Below, piece by piece: positions 46,696 to 56,212 of a stretch of DNA of 64,000 nucleotides. The DNA is taken from contig CAVWJJ010000002.1 in the NCBI GenBank assembly GCA_963755395.1, positions 62,001 through 126,000 on the forward strand, given 5' to 3'. The notes beneath the pieces were generated by a model that searched no databases, had not been told where the DNA came from, and worked only from the letters and a program-made list of their open reading frames with translations. The position numbers and the translations under genes were made by a program. The stretch is from DAHVFK01 sp963755395 (GTDB lineage: Bacteria; Pseudomonadota; Gammaproteobacteria; Burkholderiales; SG8-39). Every line of letters starts with the position of its first letter. Within the stretch, counting starts at the first letter, position 1.

Positions 46696-48291
46696 ATGAG
46701 TAAACGAGCCGCCGTTGCGCTCGCCATTGTCATTGGCCTGATCGCGATCTCCACGCCCATCGCGATTGCTATCTACTGGGCCTGGAAGCAGAGCTTCGAC
46801 GAGCAGATCGGGCAGGTTGACTCGATCGCCAAGGACGTTCTTCGGCGCAGCGACGAATCAACGGATCAGACGTTCGTCATCTTCCGCAAACTCGAGGAGG
46901 CCAAGGCCGAGGATCCGTGTTCGACGGAAAACATCCGTCTGATGGGCAAACTAGACTTGGGCTCGGAGCAGGTGCAGGCAGTCGGCTACGTTAAGGACGA
47001 CACGCTGCTGTGTTCCTCGTATGGCCATCACCACACGCCAGTTGGTCCGCCAACCTACGAGACGAGCTACGGCACCCAGATTCGCATCGGTGTGGAATTC
47101 CCGGTGCTGCCAGGTAGAACGTTTCTGCTGTCCACCCACAAGATCAGCGGATATACCGTCGCAATACATCCAAACCTCCCTCTCGACGTTTTCGTGACCG
47201 AGCCCCAAGTGTCAGTCGGCGTATTTTCGTATGCCGCGAGGAAGCTCATCCTCGGCCGGGGAAGCTTCCGGGCGCGTTGGATGCAGCGCCTCGGCGATGC
47301 GCAGCAGGCGAGGTTCTCGGACGGAGACTATCTCGTTGCCATCCGGCGCTCAGGCCGACACTCCTTTGCAGCATTCGCAGCAGTTCCGGCGGCAAAGGTA
47401 AACCAGGGTCTTCGCCAAACCGCGCTCGTTCTCGTTCCGATCGGGGTTTTGGCGGGCGCCCTGCTTGCGCTTGCTGTCCTCTACCTGGCCAGGCAGCAGC
47501 TCGCCCTGCCGGCGGTCCTCAAGGTGGCGCTGAAGCGGAACGAGTTCTTCCTGAACTATCAACCGATTGTGGATTTGCAGACGGGCAAGTGGGTCGGCGC
47601 AGAAGCGCTGATTCGCTGGCGGCGACCGAACGGCGAGATGGTGCGTCCCGACCTGTTCATCGCTGTCGCGGAACAAACCGGCCTTATTCAACGCGTCACG
47701 GAGCGCGTCATGGCGATCGTTGGCAGCGAAGCCCACGATCTGTTCGAGCGCTATCCTGATTTTCACGTCGCGATAAATCTGTCCGCAGCCGATCTGCACT
47801 CCCGCAGAACGATCGAAGGCCTCACGAGGCTAGCTGATGAGACCGGCGCGCGACACGGCAACCTGATGGTAGAAGCGACGGAGCGAGGCTTCATGAGGGC
47901 GGACGTTGCGAAGGAGATCCTGCACGAGATACGAACGATGGGGATACAGATCGCGATAGACGACTTCGGCACTGGCTACTCGAGCCTGTCGTACCTCGAA
48001 GCGTTCGAACTCGACTACCTGAAGATAGACAAATCGTTCGTGGACACGCTCGGCAAGGACGCAGCCACGAGCCAGGTGGTTCCGCACATCATCGAAATGG
48101 CCAAGTCGCTGAAGCTGCAAATGATTGCGGAGGGCGTCGAGACGGAGGCACAAGCGCAGTTCCTGCGCGATCGCGGCGTCCAATTCGCGCAGGGCTGGTT
48201 GTTCGCGAGACCAATGCCCTTCGCGCAGCTGGCCGCAGGGTTGTCGGCTGCACATGAGCGATCGGCGTCCCAAGTGCCGCATGCGGCGTAA
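46696..48291 (+). CDS. CSS-motif EAL-domain c-di-GMP phosphodiesterase
   Basis: A 531-residue membrane phosphodiesterase. TM1 is at ~5-28, then a periplasmic CSS domain with EDPCSTENI and LLCSSYG (redox Cys pair), TM2 (ALVLVPIGVLAGALLALAVL), and a C-terminal EAL domain. Catalytic elements are present: GAEALIRWRRPNG, INLSAADL, VEATERG, IDDFGTGYSSLSYL, KIDKSFVDTLG and AEGVETEAQ. It should hydrolyse c-di-GMP in response to periplasmic disulfide state. GC is lower than in the core genes, suggesting accessory DNA. Confidence 0.88.
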   Translation: MSKRAAVALAIVIGLIAISTPIAIAIYWAWKQSFDEQIGQVDSIAKDVLRRSDESTDQTFVIFRKLEEAKAEDPCSTENIRLMGKLDLGSEQVQAVGYVKDDTLLCSSYGHHHTPVGPPTYETSYGTQIRIGVEFPVLPGRTFLLSTHKISGYTVAIHPNLPLDVFVTEPQVSVGVFSYAARKLILGRGSFRARWMQRLGDAQQARFSDGDYLVAIRRSGRHSFAAFAAVPAAKVNQGLRQTALVLVPIGVLAGALLALAVLYLARQQLALPAVLKVALKRNEFFLNYQPIVDLQTGKWVGAEALIRWRRPNGEMVRPDLFIAVAEQTGLIQRVTERVMAIVGSEAHDLFERYPDFHVAINLSAADLHSRRTIEGLTRLADETGARHGNLMVEATERGFMRADVAKEILHEIRTMGIQIAIDDFGTGYSSLSYLEAFELDYLKIDKSFVDTLGKDAATSQVVPHIIEMAKSLKLQMIAEGVETEAQAQFLRDRGVQFAQGWLFARPMPFAQLAAGLSAAHERSASQVPHAA

Positions 48292-48389
48292 GCCACACGC
48301 TCTTCGATACCATCACGGTGGAGCCCCTAATCCCGGGGGCGCGAGGTTTAGCGGCTCGGCCGTTGCGGCGGGCGATTGAGGAGGCGGCG

Positions 48390-48983
48390 TCAGCCTGGGC
48401 AGGCGAGCGTGACGCTTGCGCCGCGACCGGCGCTGGCAGGAATAGCGGCCGAATAGACGCCCGCGTCGGAGCCGCACTTCCATTCGGCCGTGTAATCCTT
48501 GTCGCAACCTGGAGTCGTCCCGTCGGCCGGCGCAGCGACGATCGCGACTTTACACAGGCTGCGGCCGTTGCAGGCGCGCGCGAGCACGGCGGTGACATTG
48601 CCTGAAGGTGTTCCGCAATTGCGCCCGTAGGTGCCGGCCAGCACCACGATGGGCGGTCCGCGCTTGGCGCCCGCCGCGACCGTATCGGCCGGGGGCGCTT
48701 GGCGTCCGTCCTTGACGGAGGAAGCGCTCGCGTGCGGCGCGAGTGAACGCGCCGCGCCGTCGCGCAGGGCAGCGCGCACTGCGTCGCCATCAAGAAAGTA
48801 CATCGCCAGACCCAGCACCATGAGCAGCACGCCAATGATCGTCGCGCCGACGCGACCTGCGTTGCCTGGCTCAATCTTTCCTTCAACGCGACCCAACACC
48901 GCCACAAGCAGAAAAATGATCCCGGTTAGGACGAACATCCGGGCGAGCGGCAAATCCACCAGTTTGGCCAACATGTCCTGCAT
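48390..48983 (-). CDS. membrane protein with SUEL-type lectin-like domain
   Basis: A 197-residue protein. Two N-terminal helices (RMFVLTGIIFLLVAVLGRV, GATIIGVLLMVLGLAMYFL), an Ala/Pro linker, then a ~75-residue Cys-rich domain: VLAGTYGRNCGTPSGNVT, LARACNGRSLCKVAI and GCDKDYTAEWKCG. The YGR...C...C.G...C.V...C...Y.C pattern resembles galactose-binding (SUEL) lectins. An AGGGAG ribosome site supports ATG 48983. A carbohydrate-binding surface role is inferred. Confidence 0.65.
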   Translation of the reverse strand: MQDMLAKLVDLPLARMFVLTGIIFLLVAVLGRVEGKIEPGNAGRVGATIIGVLLMVLGLAMYFLDGDAVRAALRDGAARSLAPHASASSVKDGRQAPPADTVAAGAKRGPPIVVLAGTYGRNCGTPSGNVTAVLARACNGRSLCKVAIVAAPADGTTPGCDKDYTAEWKCGSDAGVYSAAIPASAGRGASVTLACPG

Positions 48984-49363
48984 TGAAGTGCTCCCTGCGA
49001 TGCGCTCGGGTGCGGAGGAATTCGCCCTCGGGGCGTTTGTCGCACGCCGGCGCATTTTCAGGTCTTCGGCCAGCAGGAAGCCAGGAAGTATTGCCTAGTC
49101 ACTTTCGGTCAGCGCGTTTCGAGAACGTTACGGGCGAACCTGACAGGTCGTGGGAAGTGAGAGCGGGCCAATGAACGACTAGCCAGAACTAGGGATCCAC
49201 GAACATTTCCTCGACCTTCGATTCGAGTCCTGGCCGACCCGACATTTTCGGCAAATGAACAAGGAACGGGTAAGCGACCGGTTGGCCGGCCGTGTCGGCG
49301 CCGCTCCGATCATGTGCACTGCAGGCAACCAGGTACGTCTGCGATCACGAAGAGGAGCGATTC
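48984..49363. other. 380-nt intergenic stretch
   Basis: No credible gene, tRNA or clear terminator was found. GC is lower than in the flanking core genes. The only notable point is an AGGAG just before the lipoprotein GTG at its right end. Confidence 0.4.
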
Positions 49364-49711
49364 GTGAAAGGCAATAACCTGTTTGCTGCAACCGTAGCCG
49401 CCTCCACGCTTGTCCTCTCGGGCTGCTACGTCGTCCCGGTCGTCGATCCTCAGGGCAGCATCCAGTACCAGTACTATCCCTTGCCGCCCTCACCTGCATC
49501 GGGATTGTCCCGGCGCCGGCACATCGCGCCTATTGCAGGATGCGCGCGTGCATGTCCTGCTGCGAAAGCAGCTCGACCGGTACCGAATCGACGCGCCAGA
49601 TCTCGGAGGCATATTCGCGCACGGTCCGGTCCGAGGAGAACTTGCCGCTGCGCGCCGCATTTAGGATCGACATGCGGGTCCAGCGCTCCTTGTCCATGTA
49701 CGCCTCGTTGA
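49364..49711 (+). CDS. lipoprotein, probably truncated at the glgP junction
   Basis: GTG with AGGAG upstream starts a lipoprotein: VKGNNLFAATVAASTLVLSGC has a signal peptide and lipobox LSGC. It continues YVVPVVDPQGSIQYQYYPLPPSP, a Tyr/Pro-rich mature start. From about codon 47 it becomes Arg/Ala-rich and from 49530 is antisense to the end of glgP, so only the first ~46 codons look genuine. Probably the remnant of a longer gene cut by a rearrangement. Confidence 0.5.
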   Translation: MKGNNLFAATVAASTLVLSGCYVVPVVDPQGSIQYQYYPLPPSPASGLSRRRHIAPIAGCARACPAAKAARPVPNRRARSRRHIRARSGPRRTCRCAPHLGSTCGSSAPCPCTPR

Positions 49712-52058
49712 TGCGGCCCTGGCACTCGGCGTAGGAAGCGAAGTCGGCCAGCGCGAAGTACGGATCGTGTTGGAGCAAGGCATCCAGCAGCGGCCGGAAC
49801 AGCTCGCAGTCGCCGCGCGAGAAGAAGCCCTGACGCACGAGCGAGATCACCTCGCGCAGCTCGTCGTTGGCCCGCACGCAGTCGCCCGGCCTGTAGCCCT
49901 GCCTGGTCAGCGCGGCGATCTCGTCGGTGGTCAAGCCGAAGAGAAAGAAATTGTCGAGCCCCACCTCGTCACGCAGCTCGATGTTGGCGCCGTCGAAGGT
50001 GCCGACCGTTAGCGCCCCGTTCATCGCGAACTTCATGTTGCCGGTGCCGGACGCCTCCTTTCCGGCAGTGGAGATCTGCTCGGACAGCTCGGCCGCCGGG
50101 TAAACGCGTTGGCCGTTGCTGACGTTGTAGTTGGGCAAGAACACGACCTTCAGCCGGTCGCCGATGCTCTTGTCGCGGTTGACGACCTCGCCCACGGCGG
50201 TGATCAGGCGGATGACGAGCTTGGCCATGGTGTAGCCGGGCGCGGCCTTGCCGCCGAAAATGAAGGTCCGCGGGTAAACGGCGAGCCCCGGGCTGGACTT
50301 GAGGCGCTGGTACAAGGCGATGACATGCAGGATGTTGAGGTGCTGGCGCTTGTATTCGTGGATGCGCTTGACCTGCACGTCGTAAAGCGAATCCGGGTCG
50401 ATCGCGACGCCAGTGCGGTGGCGCACGAACTTCGCGAAGTCGCTCTTGTTACGTCGCTTGACGATGCGCCAGTCGTTGCGAAAGCCCGCGTCCTCGGCCA
50501 GGGGCTCGAGCGCCTGCAGCGCGGCCAGGTCCTTGATCCAGCCCTCCCCGATCGAGCGCGAGACGAGCGTGGTGAGGCGCGGGTTGCTGAGCGCAAGCCA
50601 GCGGCGCGGCGTGACCCCGTTCGTCTTGTTGCTGAACTTGCCCGGCCACAGCTCGTAAAAGTCCTTGAGGACATCCTGCTGCAGCAGCTTGGAATGCAGC
50701 GCCGCGACGCCGTTGATCGCGTGGCTGCCCACGCAGGCGAGATTGGCCATTCGCACGTAGCGCTCACCGGACTCGTCGATCAGCGACAGGCGTGCGACGC
50801 GCGCTTCGTCGCCGAAGAACCGCACGCGCACCTCGTCCAGGAAGCGGGCATTGATCTCGAAGATGATTTCGAGGTGCCGCGGCAGGATCGAGCGGAACAT
50901 CTCGAGCGGCCAGCGCTCCAGCGCTTCCGGCATCAGCGTGTGGTTGGTGTAGGCGAAGGTTTGTCGCGTCACCCGCCAGGCCTGGTCCCAGGCCAGGCCA
51001 TGCTCGTCGAGCAGCAGACGCATCAGCTCGGCGATCGCGATCGCCGGATGGGTGTCGTTGAGCTGGACGGCGAACTTCTCGTGCCAGCGCGTGACCGGAA
51101 TGTGCTGGACCCGGAGGATGCGCAGCATGTCCTGCAGCGAGCAGGACACCAGGAAGTACTGCTGCTCCAGGCGCAGCGCCTTACCCTGCATCTGCTCGTC
51201 GTTGGGGTACAGGACCTTGGTCAGGTTCTCGGATCGCACCTTCTGGTCGACTGCGCCGTAGTAGTCGCCGCGGTTGAACACGGCGAAGTCGAACGACTCC
51301 GGCGCCTCGGCGCGAAACAGCCGCAGCGTGTTTGCCGTGTGCGTGCGATAGCCGAGGATCGGAGTGTCGTAAGGCACGCCCAGCACGACCTTGCCCGGTA
51401 CCCATCGAACCCGAAGGCGCCCGCTCTCGTCGGCGTATTGCTCGGTGCGGCCGCCCAGCTTCACCTGCATCGCCCATTCCGGGCGCGCAATCTCCCAGGG
51501 GTTGCCGAAGCGCAGCCACTTATCGGTCTTTTCCACCTGCCAGCCGTCGACGATCGCCTGGTCGAAGATGCCGAACTCGTAGCGAATGCCGTAGCCGAGC
51601 GACGGGATCTCCTCGGTGGCCATCGAGTCGAGCAGGCATGCCGCCAGGCGCCCCAGGCCTCCATTGCCCAGGCCGGGCTCCTCCTCCTGGGCGAGGATTT
51701 CGTCGAGGTTGAGCCCGAGCTCGAGCAAGGCCGATCGCACCGAATCGCAGATCCCGAGGTTGAGCAGGTTGTTGCCCAGATGGGGACCCATCAGGAACTC
51801 GGCCGAAAGGTAGGCCACGGTTCTGGAACCCTGGGTGGTGTAAGCGGCGGCGGTGCTGATCCAGCGCTGCAGCATGCGGTCGCGCACTGCGAAGGCAAGC
51901 GCAAGGTAGAAGTCCTTGGGGGTCGCAACGGCCGGAAACTTGCCCTGGATGTAGAGCAGGTTGTCTAGGAAGGCGCGCTGCAGTGCGTCCTTGTGCAGGC
52001 TGGTCCGGTACTCCTCCGTGTGCAGCGCGGCGGGAACGTGTTCGGAGGGGGCGTTCAT
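49530..52058 (-). CDS. glgP: glycogen/maltodextrin phosphorylase
   Basis: An 842-residue GT35 phosphorylase releasing glucose-1-phosphate from glycogen. Motifs are YLSAEFLMGPHLGNNLLNLG, GLGNGGLGRLAACLLDSMAT, QLNDTHPAIAIAELMR, TNHTLMPEALERWP, NGVTPRRWL, VKRIHEYKRQHLN, and EASGTGNMKFAMNGALT, which carries the pyridoxal-phosphate Lys. Full length. No other glycogen gene is adjacent. The tRNA-Ala/island junction lies 270 nt upstream. Confidence 0.95.
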   Translation of the reverse strand: MNAPSEHVPAALHTEEYRTSLHKDALQRAFLDNLLYIQGKFPAVATPKDFYLALAFAVRDRMLQRWISTAAAYTTQGSRTVAYLSAEFLMGPHLGNNLLNLGICDSVRSALLELGLNLDEILAQEEEPGLGNGGLGRLAACLLDSMATEEIPSLGYGIRYEFGIFDQAIVDGWQVEKTDKWLRFGNPWEIARPEWAMQVKLGGRTEQYADESGRLRVRWVPGKVVLGVPYDTPILGYRTHTANTLRLFRAEAPESFDFAVFNRGDYYGAVDQKVRSENLTKVLYPNDEQMQGKALRLEQQYFLVSCSLQDMLRILRVQHIPVTRWHEKFAVQLNDTHPAIAIAELMRLLLDEHGLAWDQAWRVTRQTFAYTNHTLMPEALERWPLEMFRSILPRHLEIIFEINARFLDEVRVRFFGDEARVARLSLIDESGERYVRMANLACVGSHAINGVAALHSKLLQQDVLKDFYELWPGKFSNKTNGVTPRRWLALSNPRLTTLVSRSIGEGWIKDLAALQALEPLAEDAGFRNDWRIVKRRNKSDFAKFVRHRTGVAIDPDSLYDVQVKRIHEYKRQHLNILHVIALYQRLKSSPGLAVYPRTFIFGGKAAPGYTMAKLVIRLITAVGEVVNRDKSIGDRLKVVFLPNYNVSNGQRVYPAAELSEQISTAGKEASGTGNMKFAMNGALTVGTFDGANIELRDEVGLDNFFLFGLTTDEIAALTRQGYRPGDCVRANDELREVISLVRQGFFSRGDCELFRPLLDALLQHDPYFALADFASYAECQGRINEAYMDKERWTRMSILNAARSGKFSSDRTVREYASEIWRVDSVPVELLSQQDMHARILQ

Positions 52059-52329
52059 CAGGGCAACCTGTTCATGGACTCAGCTCAAAGTGTCAATGCA
52101 AGGAGCGTGCGGGGGGCGAATTCTTGCACGAGCGCGTTGGGCTGCGGGCGGAGAGCATGAATTTCAGGCAGTTAGCTGGTCCGCCATGAACTGCGTCCGA
52201 ATGAGGCGCACCGAGAGGTGGCGGCATGCACCGGATCGAAGCGGGATCCGCACCAAATTGGCGTCGCGGACGCTCACCCTGCGCATTGGCCGGGGCGGCG
52301 GATTCTGCTGTAGAATCGCGCTCCTCCAG

Positions 52330-52405
<76 letters not shown>

Positions 52406-53009
52406 GATTTTCCCGAGGGCGGCTCGGTTTGCTTGAATCCCAACGTCCCTCGGCACTCGAGTCCGTAAGCACACCGGAAGCACAAACGGCGGTCGACTAT
52501 TAATCTTGTGTCGGCACCCGGGAATCAACCGCTTAGCTGCCGACCGTGACGTTTTCGTGACCCTTCGCCACCGCGCTAGCGACCGAACGTCCCCTATCGG
52601 CCAGAAGCGAACCCTCGCGGAAACGTCCACGACACTTGTCGTCTCAACCTGGCATCTTCTTTTGCTGTTTCCTTTGTTGCCGCACCTTGTTCCTACTCTA
52701 TTGCTTGCGCCTACGGTTGCGAAGATTGCGATCGGCGGCTCCACCTACCCCCTGCCGAACGAGCCTGCAGGGAAGCCTACGCTCGAACGAGTGCTACGGG
52801 TGGATAGCGGCCACGAACAACACCCTGGATGTCCCGAAATAGAGAGCGACACCAAACCGATACTGCCCAATAATTTGCGCGGCCTCGTCTCTTTCGAATT
52901 CCGCCGGTCGGTTGATGACCCAGGCTCCCCACGGTTCGCGGGGAGTTGCCGGTGACTGTGCCGTTTGAGCCGAGTGCCGCTAGAATTTCGGCGAGACTCG
53001 ATCAGGTCA
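52406..53009. other. island left-end noncoding region
   Basis: About 600 nt without a convincing gene. It contains an arm-like repeat (52464-52487) and a degenerate hairpin-repeat copy (CCTATCGGCCAGAAGCG at 52592-52608). Open frames through it are translations of the tRNA and repeats. Confidence 0.5.
52464..52487 (+). repeat. arm-like direct repeat, left copy
   Basis: CGTAAGCACACC-GG-AAGCACAAAC, 22/24 identical to 63021-63044. It holds two AAGCACA units, like the short repeated arm sites bound by tyrosine integrases. It lies 59 nt after the tRNA. Confidence 0.6.
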
Positions 53010-54437
53010 ATGTCAAGATCACTTAAAATCACCCTCGTCGCCATCGGCGGACTGGTGGGGTTCCTGGTCCTGATCGCGGTGGCACTGCGTCTTTTCGTGG
53101 ACGTCAACGCCTACAAGTCCCGGTTGGAAGCGGCTGCCTCGGGAGCTTTGGGCATGGAAATCAAAGTCGGCAGTCGGCTGGCGATCGGCTTCTTCCCGCA
53201 CTTGTACGTCACGCTGGAGGACGTGCACATTCGAAACCGCGGGGCGGATATCGCCTCCGCCAAGGAGGCTAGGCTTGGGATCGATCTCCTCCCTCTACTC
53301 CAAAAGGAAATCCGGATCGGTGAGATCGCGTTGAAACACCCCAGAATCTCCATCGAGCGGGACCGCGACGGTAAGTTCAATTTCGAGAAAGCAGAGGCGG
53401 CTGGAGGAACGTTACCCGCCATGGACTTGGCGAAAGTATCCGTCACGGGCGGGAGTCTCCTCTACTCGGACAAACAATCCGGAGAAGGATTCGAGGCCGT
53501 GGATTGCAGCCTGGATGTGCACCGTCTGCAGCTTTCGGGCGGGAAGAGCTCGGACTTCGCAAAGAACCTTTCCTACATTGCGGAACTCGGTTGCGGAGAG
53601 ATCCGGAAAGATGACTTCACCGTGTCCAATTTGAAGCTCTCGGCCGGCGAGAAGAACGGTGTCCTCGATCTCAAACCGATCACGATGCGTGTCTTCGGCG
53701 CGCAGGGATCGGGGAGTTTCCAGGCGGACTTTTCACGCGCCATCCCGCTTTACCACGTGCGTTACTCTCTGCCGCAGTTCCGCATCGAGGAGTTTTTCAA
53801 AACTCTGTCGCCGAACAAGGCCGCGGAGGGGACGATGGATTTCTCCGCGAACCTGTCGATGCAGGGAAAGACCGCGAACGAGATAAACCAGACCGCGAAT
53901 GGAGAGATCTCCCTTCGGGGCGAGAACCTCACCCTCAATGGCAGCGATCTCGATCGGGAGTTCGCTCGATTCGAGTCCAGTCAGAACTTCAATCTAGTGG
54001 ATGTAGGTGCCTTCTTCTTGGCCGGGCCTCTTGGCATGGCGGTCACGAAGGGGTACAACTTTGCGAGCATCTTTCAAGGATCGGGGGGCAGCAGCAGGAT
54101 CCGCAAACTCGTATCCGAGTGGAAGGTCGAGCGCGGCGTGGCGCAGGCCCAGGACGTGGCTATGGCGACGAACGAGAACCGGATCGCCCTCCAGGGAGGA
54201 CTCGATTTCGTCAATGAGCGGTTCGATGACGTGACCGTGGCGCTGATCGACGTCAAGGGCTGCGCCAAGGTGCGGCAAAAAATAAGTGGTCCCTTCCGGA
54301 AACCTGTGGTGGAGAAGCCGAGCCTCCTCAGGTCCCTCACGGGGCCGGTGTTCAGGTTGCTCAAGAAGGGGAGGAACCTCTTCCCCGGCGCAGAGTGCGA
54401 AGTGTTCTATGCCGGCTCGGTGGCGCCGCCGAAATGA
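53010..54437 (+). CDS. AsmA-family protein
   Basis: A 475-residue AsmA-like protein: N-terminal helix (ITLVAIGGLVGFLVLIAVAL), then the AsmA beta-rich region (LFVDVNAYKSRLEAAASGAL, GFFPHLYVTLEDVHIRN, HPRISIERDRDGKFNFE). AsmA-type proteins span the envelope and are linked to lipid transport and outer-membrane assembly. It is shorter than E. coli AsmA (~617 aa). Codon use and GC are unlike the core genes, fitting acquisition with the island. Confidence 0.8.
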   Translation: MSRSLKITLVAIGGLVGFLVLIAVALRLFVDVNAYKSRLEAAASGALGMEIKVGSRLAIGFFPHLYVTLEDVHIRNRGADIASAKEARLGIDLLPLLQKEIRIGEIALKHPRISIERDRDGKFNFEKAEAAGGTLPAMDLAKVSVTGGSLLYSDKQSGEGFEAVDCSLDVHRLQLSGGKSSDFAKNLSYIAELGCGEIRKDDFTVSNLKLSAGEKNGVLDLKPITMRVFGAQGSGSFQADFSRAIPLYHVRYSLPQFRIEEFFKTLSPNKAAEGTMDFSANLSMQGKTANEINQTANGEISLRGENLTLNGSDLDREFARFESSQNFNLVDVGAFFLAGPLGMAVTKGYNFASIFQGSGGSSRIRKLVSEWKVERGVAQAQDVAMATNENRIALQGGLDFVNERFDDVTVALIDVKGCAKVRQKISGPFRKPVVEKPSLLRSLTGPVFRLLKKGRNLFPGAECEVFYAGSVAPPK

Positions 54438-54715
54438 TCTGCGAATGGGGCCCCGCCCTCACCGACGCGGCTCCCGATTTCGACCACACCCCTACGTGCG
54501 TACCTCCCGAGCTCTATCGCCCTTTCTTATAGCGACCCGAGTCGTTCGAACACACACCGCGGCACGAACTGAAACCGCTGCTTCCTAATGGAAGATGCAG
54601 GCTTACTGGGCGCTTAGGGCCAAGAGCTGACGCTCGACTAGCGATCAACCTCAGCCGCCGAAGGGCGTGAGCCTGGCGTCGGCTGGAGCGTAGTGTCTGG
54701 CAGCAGGTGCATCGG

Positions 54716-54937
54716 TCAGCGTTTCTTGCTTCCAAAAAGCAGGAGCACGCCGCCAACCACTATCGCGCCCACGCCGGCCCAAACTGGCACGTTGACTGTT
54801 TCTTTGTCCTTTACCGACAGCTCGATTGGTCCCAGCTTAGCCTGATGGGTCTCCTTGGTGTAGCTGAAACTGCCATACACCAACCCCAGGACGCCGGCCA
54901 CGATCAGCACGATTCCCGCAATCTTGACGGCATTCAT
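54716..54937 (-). CDS. small two-helix membrane protein
   Basis: A 73-residue protein with a strong AGGAGG site. TM1 is IAGIVLIVAGVLGLVYGSFSY, a short loop follows (LGPIELSVKDKETVNVP), then TM2 VWAGVGAIVVGGVLLLFG and a KKR end. Similar small proteins are widespread beside stress genes; no function is known. A 48-aa membrane protein gene follows upstream on the same strand. Confidence 0.72.
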   Translation of the reverse strand: MNAVKIAGIVLIVAGVLGLVYGSFSYTKETHQAKLGPIELSVKDKETVNVPVWAGVGAIVVGGVLLLFGSKKR

Positions 54938-55072
54938 TTCGTCTCCTCCTGACAAAGAAACGCTTCGATCCTCACCACGGACAGCGCACCAGGCAGTGAC
55001 TATCAGGACCGGGGCCGCCAGCAGCTTGACCGCTCTGCCTAGTGCCCCGCTGAATAGAGCCATTCCAAGTCG

Positions 55073-55219
55073 TTACAGACGTCGACCTTGAATGACACGA
55101 ACCAGAACCACCACTATGGCAATGACCAAGAGGACATGAATGAATCCGCCCATCGTGTACGAACTGACTAGGCCCAGAAGCCAGAGGGCAATTAAAATAA
55201 CTGCAATCGTCCAGAGCAT
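55073..55219 (-). CDS. 48-aa membrane protein, lmo0937/DUF5670-like
   Basis: A very short gene: MLWTIAVILIALWLLGLVSS, then YTMGGFIHVLLVIAIVVVLV and end RVIQGRRL, TAA. Two hydrophobic helices around a YTMGGFIH turn are the pattern of the lmo0937/DUF5670 family of tiny membrane proteins. ATG 55219 is preceded by GGGGAAG. It is probably stress-related and in a set with the gene at 54716. Confidence 0.7.
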   Translation of the reverse strand: MLWTIAVILIALWLLGLVSSYTMGGFIHVLLVIAIVVVLVRVIQGRRL

Positions 55220-55728
55220 CTTGCTTCCCCCTCTTGCGATAACCCAGCGAGCTGTGGATTTAGCGGCCCACTGCTGCCCAACTTTTATTTATCCTGCGCG
55301 AGACACCAAATGATATTCCGCTGTGCGCATATCGCAGCGGAGTTGTTCGGGTAGCAAAGACGTGTTGGGATAACACGGGACAGTTGGATAGCGTCGGATT
55401 CGTCGTATCCCATTCCAGTGGCCTTGCTTCACAACAGACTACTCCCCCACACCACAATCTATCAACCCGGGGTCTTGGCGACCATGGCAATGTCGGGTTT
55501 GGGTCGAAAGCGGTCACTCACCAACGGCTAGTATTGAGCTCGGGAATTTCAGCTCTACCGAGTGAATGGGGCGCTTCAGGAAATCAACCACTTGCTAACG
55601 CTTGCCAGCGCCAATTCCGGTGGCAGTCGACCACATACGCAGTGCTCGGCTGCCTAGCCAAGCACAATTTCAGCACACGGGATGAAGATCGGCCTCAAGA
55701 GACTTCGGGTTGGTGCTTATTCCCTACC
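55220..55728. other. noncoding stretch with repeat remnants
   Basis: About 510 nt without a supported gene. It holds a half-copy of the hairpin repeat (GGTTTGGGTCGAAAGCGGTC, ~55496-55515) and arm-like units (AAGCACAATTTCAGCACA near 55660), suggesting an old element junction. Confidence 0.45.
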
Positions 55729-56190
55729 CTATTTCGCCTTCTTTTTCGTCGCTCGCCGGTGCATCGACTTAGCGAATACCGCATCGGCGTTCTTCTGTTG
55801 TTCGGGCGACATGATGATGTACAGCGCTTCGAACGCCGAAGCCAGCTTAGCTACGCCGGCGGCGTGGGCTTCGGCGATTGCCTGGTAGGCGCGCAGATCG
55901 TCCACCGCGTTCATCGTTGCCGCCTTCTCCCGGCGCTCTACTACCAGCGTGCCGACCGTCTGCGCGTCGTCGCGTATCGCCTCGGCCACCGCGGTCCATT
56001 GTGGTTCCTCCGCGGCGGTGATTTTGAGTTGGGTGTGGAGACTCTTGATGCGCTGTTCGATGCGGCTGGCGACCGCCGCCTTGGCCGGCGCGGCTATGCT
56101 CGGGCCTTGGGCGCCTTGGGCGATCAGGACCGACGGTGCGATAAACAATGCTGCGGCAAAGGTGCCCGCCAGGAACGACGCGATTCTCAT
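55729..56190 (-). CDS. Spy/CpxP-like (LTxxQ) periplasmic protein
   Basis: A 153-residue exported protein: signal peptide (MRIASFLAGTFAAALFIAPS...), then a helical domain with LKITAAEEPQWTAVAEAIRD, the LTxxQ-like motif of Spy/CpxP chaperones, and a Lys-rich tail. Likely a small envelope-stress chaperone or metal-response protein. Start at 56190 places the signal peptide at the N-terminus. Confidence 0.7.
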   Translation of the reverse strand: MRIASFLAGTFAAALFIAPSVLIAQGAQGPSIAAPAKAAVASRIEQRIKSLHTQLKITAAEEPQWTAVAEAIRDDAQTVGTLVVERREKAATMNAVDDLRAYQAIAEAHAAGVAKLASAFEALYIIMSPEQQKNADAVFAKSMHRRATKKKAK

Positions 56191-56212
56191 GATTTGGTCT
56201 CCATTACCCTCG

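Noticed and set aside
46405..49530. A second island integrated at the CAU tRNA
   Set aside because: GC drops after the tRNA, but no copy of the tRNA 3' end was found near 49.5 kb, so there is no attachment-site evidence.
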